A DNA stretch of 64,000 nt from RPQJ01 sp963698735 (GCA_963698735.1 CAVOSA010000007.1:62001-126000), one strand, 5' to 3'; positions 35,379 through 45,700 are shown, counted from the first letter of the stretch. Numbers and translations: made by a program. Notes: generated by a model not told the origin, from the sequence alone.

Positions 35379-38210
35379 ATGCACCATTCACGCATTCAGC
35401 GCAGGTTGGCATGCGGCCGGGCCGTCGGGATCCTGGCGCTTGCCGCCCTGGTGTCGTTCGCCAGCGGCTGCGATGCATTCCGCAGCAAGGAGGAACGCAT
35501 CGAGCGGGCCCGGGAAGCCATCGCTGCGGGTAACTATCCTGCAGCGAGCGTCGAACTCAAGAGTGTCCTCGACTCGGATCCGGACAATGCCGAGGCCCGC
35601 CTGTTGCTGGCCGAGGCCTCGCTGGCCGAAGGCGACGCGCAAGCCGCCGACAAGGACCTGCGGCGTGCGCTGGCTGCCGGGTTGCCACTCGCAAGGGCTG
35701 CGTTACTGCAGGGCCGGGTCATGCTTGCTCAGGGCAAGTCGGCCGACCTGTTGCAGCAGCTCAACGACGGATCGTTGCCGGTGCAGGAGCCGGACCGGTC
35801 GGTGCTGAAGGGCGATGCGCTGGTGACTCTCGGCGAGATGGCGGCCGCCGAAGCCTTGTATCGCTCCGTGCAGGGCAAACACCCTGATCACGTTCGCGCC
35901 ACGCTGGGCCTGGCGCTGGCGACGGCGGCCCAGGGCCGCACGGAGCCGGCATTGGAACTGCTCGCGGGCTTCCTGCGTGCTCACCCCGACAATGCAGAAG
36001 CGTGGCTGTTGCGCGGCGACATCCTGGCCCGGGCCTCGCGCTACTCCGAGGCCGAGTCGGCCTTCAAGCAGGCGAGTTCAGACCAGGTCAGGGGACTGGG
36101 GTTGCCGCAACAACTCTCGGCATTGACCGGCCTTGCCGAGGCGCAGCTGGCGCGCGGCGCGAACGACGAGGCCAAGGCCACGCTGATACGAATGCGCAAG
36201 CTGGCAGACAGCGCGGCGCAGACGCACTTGATTGCAGCCCGTCTCGCGCTGGTCGAGCAGGATTACGCGACCGCCGTGGCCGAACTGCAGCCGCTGGTCA
36301 CGGCCAGCCCCAACCTCGCTTCTGCGCGCTTCCTGCTGGGCGCCGCGCTGCTGGCACAGGGCAACCTGGGACAGGCCGAGAGCCATCTGTCGCATCTCCT
36401 GCAGATTGCCCCCGACAACGTCGAGGCGCGCAAGCTGCTGGCCAAGGCCCGGTTGAAGCAGCAGCGTTACGACTCCGCCATGCAGGTGCTGTCGCCCGCG
36501 ATGCAGGCGGACACGTTCGATCCCGAGTTGTCGGCGTTGCTCAGCGAGGCGAAGCTGCAAGCCGGGGCACCCGGCGAGGCCGTCGCGGTCCTGGAGCGGA
36601 GTGTCGCCCGCAATCCGAATGACGTTGGCGTCAAGCTCGACCTTGCCACCGCGTACATCGCCGCCGGGCGCAGTGCGGAGGCCGTCGACCTGTTGCGCGC
36701 GTTGCCCGAACTGACGGGCGATGCCCGGCGCGAGACGCTGCTGGTGACCGCGCTCGCCGCGGCCAAGGGTCCGGCGGAGGCGCGCCGCGAGGTCGAACAA
36801 CTGGTGGCGCGCAACCCGAAGGACATCAACATCCTGTCGCTGGCGGCCTCGCACGCGTTGTCGCAGGCCGACTACTCGGGCGCGCGCACGTACCTGGAAA
36901 CAGCACTGGCGATCGATCCCGCCAACCCCCGCCTGCTGACCATGCTGGCCCGGACGGAAATGCAGGCGGGCAGTCTCGACGCCGCCGCGGCAGCGTGGCG
37001 ACGCCTGGAGAAGGTGCCGGAGTCGCGCACTGCGGCCCGGCTGGGGCTCGTCGAAATTGCGCAGGTGCGCGGCAGGTCGACCGAGGCGCGCAAGGGCCTC
37101 GAGCAGATCCGTGCCGAGGATCCCAAGGCGGTCGTGCCGCGCTTGATGCTGGCCCGCATGATGCTGACGGCGTCCGAGGCCGCGCCAGCGTCCAAGCTCC
37201 TGTCCGAAACCATCGCGATTGCGCCACGAGACGCGCACCTCCGGTTGCAGGTCGCCCGCCTGCTGGGCGAGTTCAGTCGCTACGACGAGGCCATCGGCCA
37301 GGTGCGGCAGGCGGTCGAAATGGCGCCCGAGTCGACCGAGGCCTGGCTGGAAATGGCGCGCATGCAACTGGCCCTCGACCGTCCGGGGCCGGCGCGTGAG
37401 TCGGCGGAGAAGGCCGTGGCGCTCGAGCGCGACTCGATCGAAGGCGTCGGCATGCTGGCGCTGCTCGACCTGCGCGAGAAGCGTGGTGACTCCGCGTTGC
37501 GGCGTACCGTGGATCTCAGTGCGCGCCGGCCGACAGACCCGCGCGCGGCCGTGCTGGAGGGCGACGTGCGCCTGGCGCTGGGGCAACCGCGCGAGGCGGC
37601 CCAGGCTTACGAGCGCGCCTTTGCCCTCAGTGCCGACCTGCTGATTGCCGCGAAGCAATCCGCCGCGATGCGCAGCGCACGCATGGCGAACCCGGAAACG
37701 CCCTTGGCGAGGTGGGTGGTTGCAAGGCCGGCTGACGTGCGCGCCCGTACGCTGCTGGCGGACGCGTACCAGCTGGATGGCCGGCGGGACCTCGCCATCG
37801 AGCAATACGAGCGACTGGCCGCGAGCCCAGGGGCAGGCTTCGCCGCGTTGAACAACCTGGCCTGGCTCTACTATGAGACGGGCGATGATCGGGCCGAAGC
37901 AACCGCACGTCGCGCTTATGACCTGGCTGCGGACAATCCTGCGATCGCCGACACCTATGGCTGGATCCTGGTGGAAAAGGGGAAGGTGGCCGAAGGGCTG
38001 GCGATTCTTGCGCGGGCCGTGGCCAGGGCGCCGGACGCCCCGGACATCGTCTATCACCACGCCGCAGCCCTGGCGCGCTCGGGCGAGGTCAAGCGCGCGC
38101 TGGGCATCCTCGACGAGGTGCTCGGGGCCAATCCGGCCTTCGCCAGCCGTGCCGAGGCGGAGAAACTGCGCAGCCAGCTCGTTTCCGGCCGCGCCGCGGG
38201 CGCGAACTAA
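35379..38210 (+). CDS. prsT: PrsT-type TPR-repeat lipoprotein, XrtA/PEP-CTERM system
   Basis: 943-residue lipoprotein made almost wholly of tetratricopeptide repeats, the PrsT component of exosortase A loci. The signal ends at lipobox SFASGC (Cys31). The first repeats read KEERIERAREAIAAGNYPAASVEL; similar 34-residue units recur to about residue 930 (for example NNLAWLYYETGDDRAEATARRAYDLAADNP). Role is probably periplasmic or outer-membrane scaffolding for polysaccharide secretion. No frame break is seen over 2.8 kb, in contrast to its neighbours. Confidence 0.92.
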   Translation: MHHSRIQRRLACGRAVGILALAALVSFASGCDAFRSKEERIERAREAIAAGNYPAASVELKSVLDSDPDNAEARLLLAEASLAEGDAQAADKDLRRALAAGLPLARAALLQGRVMLAQGKSADLLQQLNDGSLPVQEPDRSVLKGDALVTLGEMAAAEALYRSVQGKHPDHVRATLGLALATAAQGRTEPALELLAGFLRAHPDNAEAWLLRGDILARASRYSEAESAFKQASSDQVRGLGLPQQLSALTGLAEAQLARGANDEAKATLIRMRKLADSAAQTHLIAARLALVEQDYATAVAELQPLVTASPNLASARFLLGAALLAQGNLGQAESHLSHLLQIAPDNVEARKLLAKARLKQQRYDSAMQVLSPAMQADTFDPELSALLSEAKLQAGAPGEAVAVLERSVARNPNDVGVKLDLATAYIAAGRSAEAVDLLRALPELTGDARRETLLVTALAAAKGPAEARREVEQLVARNPKDINILSLAASHALSQADYSGARTYLETALAIDPANPRLLTMLARTEMQAGSLDAAAAAWRRLEKVPESRTAARLGLVEIAQVRGRSTEARKGLEQIRAEDPKAVVPRLMLARMMLTASEAAPASKLLSETIAIAPRDAHLRLQVARLLGEFSRYDEAIGQVRQAVEMAPESTEAWLEMARMQLALDRPGPARESAEKAVALERDSIEGVGMLALLDLREKRGDSALRRTVDLSARRPTDPRAAVLEGDVRLALGQPREAAQAYERAFALSADLLIAAKQSAAMRSARMANPETPLARWVVARPADVRARTLLADAYQLDGRRDLAIEQYERLAASPGAGFAALNNLAWLYYETGDDRAEATARRAYDLAADNPAIADTYGWILVEKGKVAEGLAILARAVARAPDAPDIVYHHAAALARSGEVKRALGILDEVLGANPAFASRAEAEKLRSQLVSGRAAGAN

Positions 38211-38240
38211 GTTCAATAGCGCTCGGCAGACGATTGAATT

Positions 38241-38249
38241 TGATACTAT
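38241..38249 (+). promoter_or_regulatory. Possible extended -10 promoter before the chain-length determinant
   Basis: TGATACTAT fits an extended -10, 56 bases before the ATG at 38305. Just upstream is an inverted repeat TTCAAT (38212-38217)/ATTGAA (38233-38238) that could be an operator. It is an internal start within the locus; low certainty. Confidence 0.4.
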
Positions 38250-38304
38250 TTCTCGCTGTCCCAATGCCGGGGCAGAGACGGCTTAGAGGGTGGGCACTGC
38301 ATCG

Positions 38305-39911
38305 ATGCAGAACATCGTAGGGACATTGCAGGCGGAGTTACGCAGCGCCTGGCGCTACCGCTGGCACGCGCTCGGTATCGCGTGGGCGCTGTGCATGCTG
38401 GGCTGGCTCGCGGTCTACCTGACCCCGGATACCTACGAGGCGCGGGCGAGGTTCTACCTGGACACGTCGTCCGCGCTCGCTCCGTTCGTGAAGGACCTCT
38501 CGGTCGGGATGGACGTCGATCAGCAGGTGGACATGGTCAAGCAGGTCGTGCTGGGACGTGAGGCGCTGCTGAACGTTGCCCGCGAAACGGACCTCGATGT
38601 GAAGGCTAAGACGCCGGCTGAACTCGAGTCTGTACTCGAGAGCGCTGAGCACCAGCATCCAGTTGACTGGAGGGGCGCCCTCGCGCGCCAACCCGCGCGA
38701 GCGCGACCGCAATTTCGCGATCGCCTACCGTGACACGGACCGCCAGCGTGCGGTGCAGGTCGTGCAGATCGTGCTGGACAGCTTCATCGAAAACACGTTG
38801 AAGAAGCGCAGTTCGGGCTTTCAGTCCGCCCAGGATTTCCTCGCCAAGCAGATTCTCGAGCAGGAGCGGCGCCTGGCGGACGCGGAGAACAAGCTGGCCG
38901 AGTTCAAGCGTCAAGAACCTCGAGCAACCTGCCGACGCAGGAAGGCAGTTACATCACAGAGCCTGCAGGCCGAGATGAGCGCGCTGCAGGACCTCAATGC
39001 GCAACAGCGCATGCTGTCGAGCCGGCGCCAGCAACTGAGCGCGCAGCTGGCGGCCGAGAAGCAATACGTGCCGAGCAGTTCGGTGCCGGCGCCAGCGGCG
39101 GGCAGCCGGCCGGCGGGTGCCAATGAGCCGGACCAGCTCATTCTCGAGCAGCAGGCTCGCCTGGAGCAGTTGCTGCGGGTGTACACGCCCAAGCACCCCG
39201 AGGTGATTGCGCTCGAGGAAAACCTGGCCCTGCTGCGTGCCGCGCGCCGCGCGGAGCTGGCGAAGATGGGCGTCACGGACATTCCCGAACGCGGGAGCCT
39301 GGTGGCAAATCCGGTGTACGAGCAGATCCGCCTGCAGCGCAACCAGGTCGACGTCGAACTGGCGGCCGTGCGCGGCCAGATTGCGGATCGTGCAGCCCGG
39401 GTGCGCGACATGAAGTCGCGCATGGAAACCATGCCGGAGGTCGAGGCCGAGCTGGCGCAACTGACGCGCGATTACGACGTGCTCAAGGAGCGCTACACCG
39501 CAATGCTCCAGCAGCTCGAGGCGGCAAAGTTGAGCGATGCCGTGGGCGAGACCGACACGGTCGATTTCTCGATCGTCGATCCGCCTGCAGCGCTCGCCGA
39601 CGCCGGTGGCGCCGCCGCGCCTGTTGTTGCTCATCGGCGTGCTGGCGCTCGGCCTCGGTGCCGGCGCGGCGGCCGCGTTCGCGATGTCCAGGCTGAATCC
39701 CGTATTCGATTCCCAGACTGCCCTGGAGGCTGCGACCGGGTTGCCGGTGCTCGGCGCCGTCAGCGTGACCTGGCTCGATCGGCGCAAGGAACGCAGGCGG
39801 GTAGAAATGGTGCGTGTGGCCGCCGCTGGGGCTGCGCTGCTGGTCTTGTTCGTAGGCGTGGTGCTGGCCCGGGACGTCGGCAGCCGCGTGCTCAGCGGCC
39901 TGGTGGGCTAG
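38305..39911 (+). CDS. Polysaccharide chain-length determinant, XrtA-associated (Wzz/GNVR type), several frame changes
   Basis: Inner-membrane polysaccharide co-polymerase. First helix WHALGIAWALCMLGWLAVYL, then DTYEARARFYLDTSSAL; coiled coil around QILEQERRLADAENKLAEFK; last helix RLLLLIGVLALGLGAGAAAA and a short cytoplasmic tail ending LSGLVG. Breaks: about 38640-38650 (LERLSTSIQLTGG resumes in frame 2), three single C insertions within about 38909-38960 that together restore the frame but scramble about 20 residues (expected KNLEQLPTQEGSYITELQAEM), and about 39595-39610 before the last helix. The predicted protein of about 535 residues is normal for the family. Confidence 0.85.
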
Positions 39912-39914
39912 TCC

Positions 39915-40849
39915 ATGAGCTTCATCGAACGCGCATTGGAGCAAATGAAGCAGGAGGCGGCTGCGCAGCGCCGACGGCGCCGGTCGCCCAACCTGTCGAA
40001 CCGCGGGTCGAACGTCGAGCCGACAAGATCAAGGCGCCGGCTCCTGCCACCACTATCCAGCCGCTGCAGTGTCGCAACGAGCGGACCGTGCGCATCGATC
40101 TCGTCGCCATGCGCGAGGCTGGCGCGATCGCACCCGAAGCGGAGGAGCGACGCATCGCGGAGGAGTACCGGATCATCAAGCGGCCGCTGCTGAAGGCGAT
40201 GACGGGCGATGATGCACCGAAGCTCGGCAATGTCGTGGTCATCACGAGCGCAGTGCCCAGCGAAGGCAAGACCTTCACCAGCATCAATCTCGCGCTCAGT
40301 CTCGCGCGTGAGCACAATCGTGAAGTCGTGCTCGTGGACGGGGACGTGGCGAAGCGCCACATCACGCACCTGTTCGGGCTGGACGAAGAACCTGGGCTGC
40401 TGGATGCCGGCGGCACTGACGGCCCCGATTTCGAGGATGTCATCCTCAGGACCGACATCCCGTCGCTGTACCTGCTGCCGGCCGGCAACCAGCACGTCGA
40501 GGCGACGGAGATTCTCCGGTCCGAGCGCACCGCGTCGCTGTTGGCCGCCCTGGCGTCCGAGCCGCGACGCATCGTACTGATCGACTCGCCGCCGCTGCTG
40601 GTCACCAGCGAAGCCGGTGTGCTGACATCGCTTGCAGGCCACGTGGTCATGGTCGTCAAGGCGTCGGAAACACCGCAACAGGTCGTTGAACAGGCCATTG
40701 CGACCATCGCCGAGGACAAGCCCGTCAGCCTGGTGCTGAACCAGGTCGTTTCGATGCCGGATCGTCATTACGGCTATTACGGCTACTACGGCGATTACGG
40801 CCGCGACAAGGCGGCCGTCGACCCCCCGGCACCGGCCGACCCCAGCTAG
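39915..40849 (+). CDS. XrtA-associated tyrosine autokinase (BY-kinase), one frame change
   Basis: Bacterial tyrosine kinase partner of the chain-length determinant. MSFIERALEQMKQEAAAQ begins in one frame, shifting near 39965-39975 into APVAQPVEPRVERRADKI. Walker A ITSAVPSEGKTFTSINLA, Walker A' VVLVDGDVAKRHI and Walker B RIVLIDSPPLL are clear. The C-terminus carries the Tyr cluster YGYYGYYGDYG, the autophosphorylation site that tunes polymer length. It starts 3 bp after the co-polymerase, as expected for a pair. Confidence 0.88.
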
Positions 40850-40897
40850 CGGGCCGGGCGGCAGCGTCCCGCGGCCACCGGACGAGATCGACAAAGC

Positions 40898-42826
40898 ATG
40901 TGCGGTATCGCGGGAATACACCTGGACTCACGGGAGGCGGCGCCCGACCTGGCCATGCTGCAGCGCATGGTGTCGGCCATCCATCATCGCGGCCCGGACG
41001 GCGCCGGCTTTCACGTTGAACCCGGGGTGGGCCTCGGCCACGCCCGGCTCAGCATCATCGACCTCGCGGGCGGCGCACAGCCCGTCCACAACGAAGACCA
41101 GACGATCTGGATCTCGTACAACGGCGAGGTGTTCAACTACGTCGAACTGCGCCGCATGCTCGAGGAACGCGGGCACACGTTCTATACGAAGACCGACACC
41201 GAAGTCATCGTCCACCTGTACGAAGAGCGCGGCGACGACTTCGTCCAGGAACTGAACGGGCAGTTCGCGTTCGCACTCTGGGACCGGCCACGCCGCCGCT
41301 TGCTGCTGGTGCGCGACCGCACCGGCATCCTGCCGCTGTATTACACGCGGACGCGCCAGGGCGTGCTGTTCGCGTCCGAAGTCAAGGCGTTGCTCGCCAG
41401 CGGCCAGGTGCAGGCCGCGCTCGACCCCGACGGCCTCGACGAGACCTTCACGTTCTGGGCGCCGCTCGCGCCGCGGACGATGTTCAAGGGCGTCGCACAG
41501 GTGTGCCCGGGCGAAATGGTCGTGCTGCAGGGCGAGCGGCTCGAGCGGCGCACGTACTGGCGCTGGGAGTTCCCGCCTGCAGGCGCGCACCGCTCGGCGC
41601 CGCAGGCGCAACTCGAGGGCGAACTGCGTGAACTGCTCACCGACGCGACGCGCATCCGGCTGCGCGCCGACGTGCCAGTGGGTGCTTATCTCTCCGGCGG
41701 CCTCGACTCGTCGTCGCTGGTGGCGCTGCTCAATCACGCCGTGCCGGAAGCATTGCGGACGTTCTCGATCGGCTTCGACGATGCCGGCCTGGATGAAACC
41801 GAACACCAGCAGCAGATGGTGGCGCACCTGCGCACGGTGAACGCGCGCATCCAGTGCTCGCTGGCCGACATCGCGGCCAGTTTCCCCGACACCATCCGTC
41901 ACGCCGAAAGCCCGGTGCTGCGCACGGCGCCCACGCCCATGCGCCTGCTCTCCGGGCTGGTTCGCCGCTCGGGCGTCAAGGTGGTGCTGACCGGGGAGGG
42001 CGCCGACGAGGTGCTCGGCGGCTACGACATTTTCAAGGAAGCCAAGGTGCGGCAGTTCTGGGCGCGTAACCCGGCCTCCGCGTGGCGGCCGGCGCTGCTC
42101 AAGCGCCTGTACCCGTACCTCGACCTCACCTCCGCGCAGAGCGCCGCTTACCTGCGGGAGTTCTTCGGCATCGGGCTCGACCGGCCGCAGGATCCGTTCT
42201 TCTCGCACCTGCCGCGCTGGATGACCACGGCGCAGTGCAAGCTGTTCCTGTCCGAAGACCTGCGCGCCCGGATCGACGGCTCGGCGATCGAGCGCTTCCG
42301 GGCGGTGCTGCCGGCCGGCATCGAGCGCTGGCATCCCTTCAACCGGGCTGAGTACGTCGAGGCCCGCACGCTGCTGCCGAGCTACCTGCTGTCGTCGCAG
42401 GGCGACCGCATGCTGATGGCCAATTCCGTCGAGGGCCGCTTCCCGTTCCTGGACCACCGGCTGATCGCCTTCGCCAACGAACTGCATCCCCGCCACAAGA
42501 TGCGGGTGCTGCGCGAAAAGCACCTGCTGCGGGAAACCATGCGCCCGGACTTGCCCCCGGCGATCCTCAAACGTCCCAAGCAGCCCTACCGGGCGCCCGA
42601 CGCGGCGGCCTTCCTGCAGGGCAGCACCCCTGATTATGTGAACCAGTTAATGGGCCGCGAGTGCCTGGCCAGTTATGGTTACTTCGACCCGGACAAGGTC
42701 GGGCGCCTGGTGGCCAAGCTGCAGCGTGCGCGCGTTCACGCCGCGCGGGACAACATGGCGTTCGTCGGCGTCCTGTCCACGCAGTTGTGGCACCGGCAGT
42801 TCGTCGAGGGCCAGGCCCTGGCCTGA
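40898..42826 (+). CDS. Asparagine synthase (glutamine-hydrolysing), XrtA-associated amidotransferase
   Basis: 642-residue two-domain amidotransferase. It begins MCGIAGIHLD with the catalytic Cys2 of class II glutaminases; HHRGPDGAGFHVE and ISYNGEVFNYVELR complete that domain. The synthetase domain has PP-loop YLSGGLDSSSLVAL and LTGEGADEVLGGY. In exosortase A loci this enzyme is thought to amidate a carboxyl group in the polysaccharide or its precursor. It is the only one of four asparagine-synthase-like proteins in the window with a visible glutaminase Cys, and it has no frame break. Confidence 0.92.
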   Translation: MCGIAGIHLDSREAAPDLAMLQRMVSAIHHRGPDGAGFHVEPGVGLGHARLSIIDLAGGAQPVHNEDQTIWISYNGEVFNYVELRRMLEERGHTFYTKTDTEVIVHLYEERGDDFVQELNGQFAFALWDRPRRRLLLVRDRTGILPLYYTRTRQGVLFASEVKALLASGQVQAALDPDGLDETFTFWAPLAPRTMFKGVAQVCPGEMVVLQGERLERRTYWRWEFPPAGAHRSAPQAQLEGELRELLTDATRIRLRADVPVGAYLSGGLDSSSLVALLNHAVPEALRTFSIGFDDAGLDETEHQQQMVAHLRTVNARIQCSLADIAASFPDTIRHAESPVLRTAPTPMRLLSGLVRRSGVKVVLTGEGADEVLGGYDIFKEAKVRQFWARNPASAWRPALLKRLYPYLDLTSAQSAAYLREFFGIGLDRPQDPFFSHLPRWMTTAQCKLFLSEDLRARIDGSAIERFRAVLPAGIERWHPFNRAEYVEARTLLPSYLLSSQGDRMLMANSVEGRFPFLDHRLIAFANELHPRHKMRVLREKHLLRETMRPDLPPAILKRPKQPYRAPDAAAFLQGSTPDYVNQLMGRECLASYGYFDPDKVGRLVAKLQRARVHAARDNMAFVGVLSTQLWHRQFVEGQALA

Positions 42827-42876
42827 GCCATCTCGACTCCCGGGCAGTAAGAGCACCAGAGGCAGGAGAGCAGCCG

Positions 42877-43134
42877 ATGTCGGAAAGTTTGCGCGACCGT
42901 ATCCAGAAATTCATCTTGGAAAACTATCTTTTCACCAATGACGCCAGCGCACTCGGCCTGGACGACTCGCTGCTCGGCCGCGGCATCGTCGACTCCACGG
43001 GCATGCTCGAGATCATCATGTTCATCGAGGAGCAGCTCGGCGTGACGGTCAAGGACGAGGAAATGATCCCGGAAAACCTCGACTCCGTGAGCCGCATCGC
43101 GGCCTTCGTCGAGTCCAAGCGCAAGGTGGCCTGA
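42877..43134 (+). CDS. Acyl carrier protein
   Basis: 85-residue carrier protein. The phosphopantetheine attachment Ser is in GIVDSTGMLEIIMFIEEQLG, a variant of the DSL motif (DST), with the usual acidic helix after it (VTVKDEEMIPENLDSVSRI). Immediately followed (20 bp) by an adenylate-forming ligase likely to load it. GGCAGGAG upstream of the ATG is a good ribosome site. Confidence 0.9.
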   Translation: MSESLRDRIQKFILENYLFTNDASALGLDDSLLGRGIVDSTGMLEIIMFIEEQLGVTVKDEEMIPENLDSVSRIAAFVESKRKVA

Positions 43135-43154
43135 CCCCCAGGCATGGCGACGGC

Positions 43155-44669
43155 ATGGCGGATTCCCTCGTAGACCTGTTGCTGGCGGCAGCGGCGCGCG
43201 ACCCCCACAAGGTGGCGCTGCGCCGGCAGCATGGCGCGTGGACCTATGGCGATCTCACGCGGGGTGCGGCCGCCGCCGCCGTCTTGCTGCGCGAGGCTGG
43301 GCTCGAGCCCGGCGACCGGGTGGGACTGCTGTTCCGCAACAGCCCGGAGTACGTGGCCCTCTTTTACGGCGCGCTGTCGGCACGGCTGGCCGTGGTGCCG
43401 CTCAACGTGCAGGAGCGCGCCAGCGTGCTGGCACTGCAGGTGGCACACGGTGGCGCGCGACTGGTCGTCGGCGACCCCGAGCATCCCGAGTGGCCGGCAT
43501 TGCGCGCCGCGCTGCCCGTCGAAATCCCCATGCTGGCCGTGCCCTGCCACGATCGCGCAGGTTCCGCCGCGGCATTCCTGCAGGACATGGTCGCGGGTGC
43601 CGAGCGGCAGCTCGAGTCGCCGAGTGTTGCGCGCGACGACATGGCCGTGCTGCTTTACACGTCGGGCACCACCGGCCGGCCGAAAGGCGTGATGCTGAGC
43701 CACGGCAACCTGGTCGCCAACAACCTCGCGATCCAGGCCTACCTGCAGCTGGTGCCCGAGGACGTCGGCCTCACGGTGATGCCGTTTCATTTTTCCTACG
43801 GCAATTCGGTGCTGCACACTCATCTCGCAGCCGGTGCAACCCTGCTGCTCGAGGACAACCTCGCGTATCCGCTCAAGGTCGTGCAGCGATTCGAGCGCGA
43901 GAAGGTCACCGGGTTTTCCGGCGTGCCCTCGACGTTCGCGATCCTGATGTCGCGCTGCCGTCTCGAGGAATTCGACCTCGGTTCGATGCGCTACCTCACG
44001 CAGGCCGGCGGCGCAATGACGCGCGCTGCGATCCAGCGCATGCGCGAACTGGTGCCGAGCGCCAAGTTCTGGGTCATGTACGGGCAGACCGAGGCCACGG
44101 CCCGTCTCACCTACCTGCGGCCGGAGCACCTGGACGGGCGGCTCGGGTCGGTGGGCATCCCGCTCGACGGCATCGAGATCGAGATCCGCAACGAGCGGGG
44201 CGACGTATTGCCACCCGGCCAGACCGGGGAACTCTGCGCGCGCGGGCCGAACATCATGCTCGGCTACTGGCGCGACGAGGAGGCCACGCGCGAGGCGGTC
44301 GTGGACGGCTGGCTGCGCACGGGCGACCTCGCGCACCGCGACGACGCCGGGTTCCTGTACATCGATGGTCGCGTCGTGGACATGATCAAGGTGGGCTCGT
44401 TCCGCGTGAGCCCGCTGGAGGTCGAGGAGGTGCTGGCGACACTGCCTGGCATCGCCGAGATGGCGGTGGCCTCGACGCCGGACGAACTGCTCGGCCAGGC
44501 GATCAAGGCCGTGATCGTGCTGCGCGACGGCGCCGAGCTCGACGAGCGGCAGGTGAAGGCCCATTGCCGGGCCCATCTCGCCAGCTACAAGGTGCCGAAG
44601 ATCGTGGAGTTCGCGCGCGAGCTGCCGCGCACGTCCAGTGGCAAGGTCCAGAGATTCAAGCTTTCATAG
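43155..44669 (+). CDS. AMP-dependent acyl-CoA ligase/adenylation enzyme, exosortase A-associated
   Basis: 504-residue ANL-superfamily enzyme. Core motifs: AVLLYTSGTTGRPKGVMLSHGN (P-loop), MYGQTEATARLTYL (A5), GWLRTGDLAHRDDAGFLYIDGR (A7/A8) and the catalytic Lys in PRTSSGKVQRFKLS. Located between a carrier protein and a NAD-synthase-like enzyme, so it probably adenylates a carboxylic or amino acid and passes it to the carrier. Substrate not predictable by eye. Confidence 0.9.
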   Translation: MADSLVDLLLAAAARDPHKVALRRQHGAWTYGDLTRGAAAAAVLLREAGLEPGDRVGLLFRNSPEYVALFYGALSARLAVVPLNVQERASVLALQVAHGGARLVVGDPEHPEWPALRAALPVEIPMLAVPCHDRAGSAAAFLQDMVAGAERQLESPSVARDDMAVLLYTSGTTGRPKGVMLSHGNLVANNLAIQAYLQLVPEDVGLTVMPFHFSYGNSVLHTHLAAGATLLLEDNLAYPLKVVQRFEREKVTGFSGVPSTFAILMSRCRLEEFDLGSMRYLTQAGGAMTRAAIQRMRELVPSAKFWVMYGQTEATARLTYLRPEHLDGRLGSVGIPLDGIEIEIRNERGDVLPPGQTGELCARGPNIMLGYWRDEEATREAVVDGWLRTGDLAHRDDAGFLYIDGRVVDMIKVGSFRVSPLEVEEVLATLPGIAEMAVASTPDELLGQAIKAVIVLRDGAELDERQVKAHCRAHLASYKVPKIVEFARELPRTSSGKVQRFKLS

Positions 44670-44676
44670 AGGTTCC

Positions 44677-45675
44677 ATGACTACGACCGCCAACCTGCCG
44701 CTGGGCCCCCGGGTCCTGGCACTCGACTACGATCGCGAGATCGAGCGCATCACCGCGCGCCTCAAGGAAATCCTGTCGCGGGACCTGTCGCGCCGCGGGC
44801 TGGTCGTGGCCATGTCCGGCGGCATCGACAGCTCGGTGTCGGCCGCGCTGAGCGTGCGCGCGCTCGGCGCCGAACGTGTCTACGGCCTGTTGCTGCCCGA
44901 GCGCGATTCGTCCGGCGAGAGCGTCACGCGCGGCCGCATGCTGGCCGAGCATTTAGGCGTTCGCTACGAGCTGTTCGACATCGCCCCGACGCTCGAGGCC
45001 ATCGGCTGCTACCGCTGGCGTGACGAAGCCATCCGGCAGGTGTTCCCGGAATATGGTGCGGGCTGGAAGAACAAGATCGTGATCAGCGGCGGCCTGGAAG
45101 GGCGCGTCAATCACTTCCAGCTGGTGGTGCAGACACCGTCGGGCGAAACGCACCAGGCGAGGCTTGGGCTCAAGGAGTACCTGCAGATCGTCGCCGCCAC
45201 CAACTTCAAGCAGCGCATCCGCAAGACGGTGGAGTATTTCCACGCCGACCGGCTCAACTACGCCGTGGTCGGCACGCCGAACCGCCTCGAGTACGACCAG
45301 GGGTTCTTCGTCAAGAACGGCGACGGCAATGCCGACGTCAAGCCGATCGCCCACCTCTACAAGTCGCAGGTGTATGCGCTGGCGCGGCACATGGGTTTGC
45401 CCGATGAGATCTGCGGCGCGACGCCGACGACCGACACCTACAGCCTGCCGCAGGGTCAGGACGAATTCTATTTCGCGCTGCCCTATGCGCAGATGGACCT
45501 CGCGCTGTGGGCCTTGAACCACGGGCGCCCGGCGGCGGAGTTGGCGGCAGCGCTCGGTATCACCGAGGTCCAGGCGCAGCACGTCTACGACGATATCGCA
45601 GCCAAGCGGCGCACGACGCGCTACCTGCACTCGAAGGCGGTGCTGGTCGAGCCGGTCACCGAACTCGCGCTCTGA
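44677..45675 (+). CDS. NAD(+) synthase-like ATP-pyrophosphatase amidating enzyme
   Basis: 332-residue NadE-type protein without a glutaminase domain. PP-loop VVAMSGGIDSSVSAAL, then VVGTPNRLEYDQGFFVKNGDGNADVKPIAHLYK, aligned to the NadE GT.N..E and YGDG.AD elements. The NadE PxADLxxxQxDE segment is altered to PTTDTYSLPQGQDEFYFALPY. Because it sits inside a polysaccharide operon 7 bp after the acyl ligase, it may amidate a different adenylated substrate; a general NAD role cannot be excluded. TCATAGAGG precedes the ATG. Confidence 0.8.
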   Translation: MTTTANLPLGPRVLALDYDREIERITARLKEILSRDLSRRGLVVAMSGGIDSSVSAALSVRALGAERVYGLLLPERDSSGESVTRGRMLAEHLGVRYELFDIAPTLEAIGCYRWRDEAIRQVFPEYGAGWKNKIVISGGLEGRVNHFQLVVQTPSGETHQARLGLKEYLQIVAATNFKQRIRKTVEYFHADRLNYAVVGTPNRLEYDQGFFVKNGDGNADVKPIAHLYKSQVYALARHMGLPDEICGATPTTDTYSLPQGQDEFYFALPYAQMDLALWALNHGRPAAELAAALGITEVQAQHVYDDIAAKRRTTRYLHSKAVLVEPVTELAL

Positions 45676-45700
45676 CGCAAGCAGGACGCTGAGCCGTGAG

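Noticed and set aside
36078..38264. 728-codon minus-strand frame opposite prsT
   Set aside because: Antisense to repetitive TPR coding sequence; composition of a shadow.
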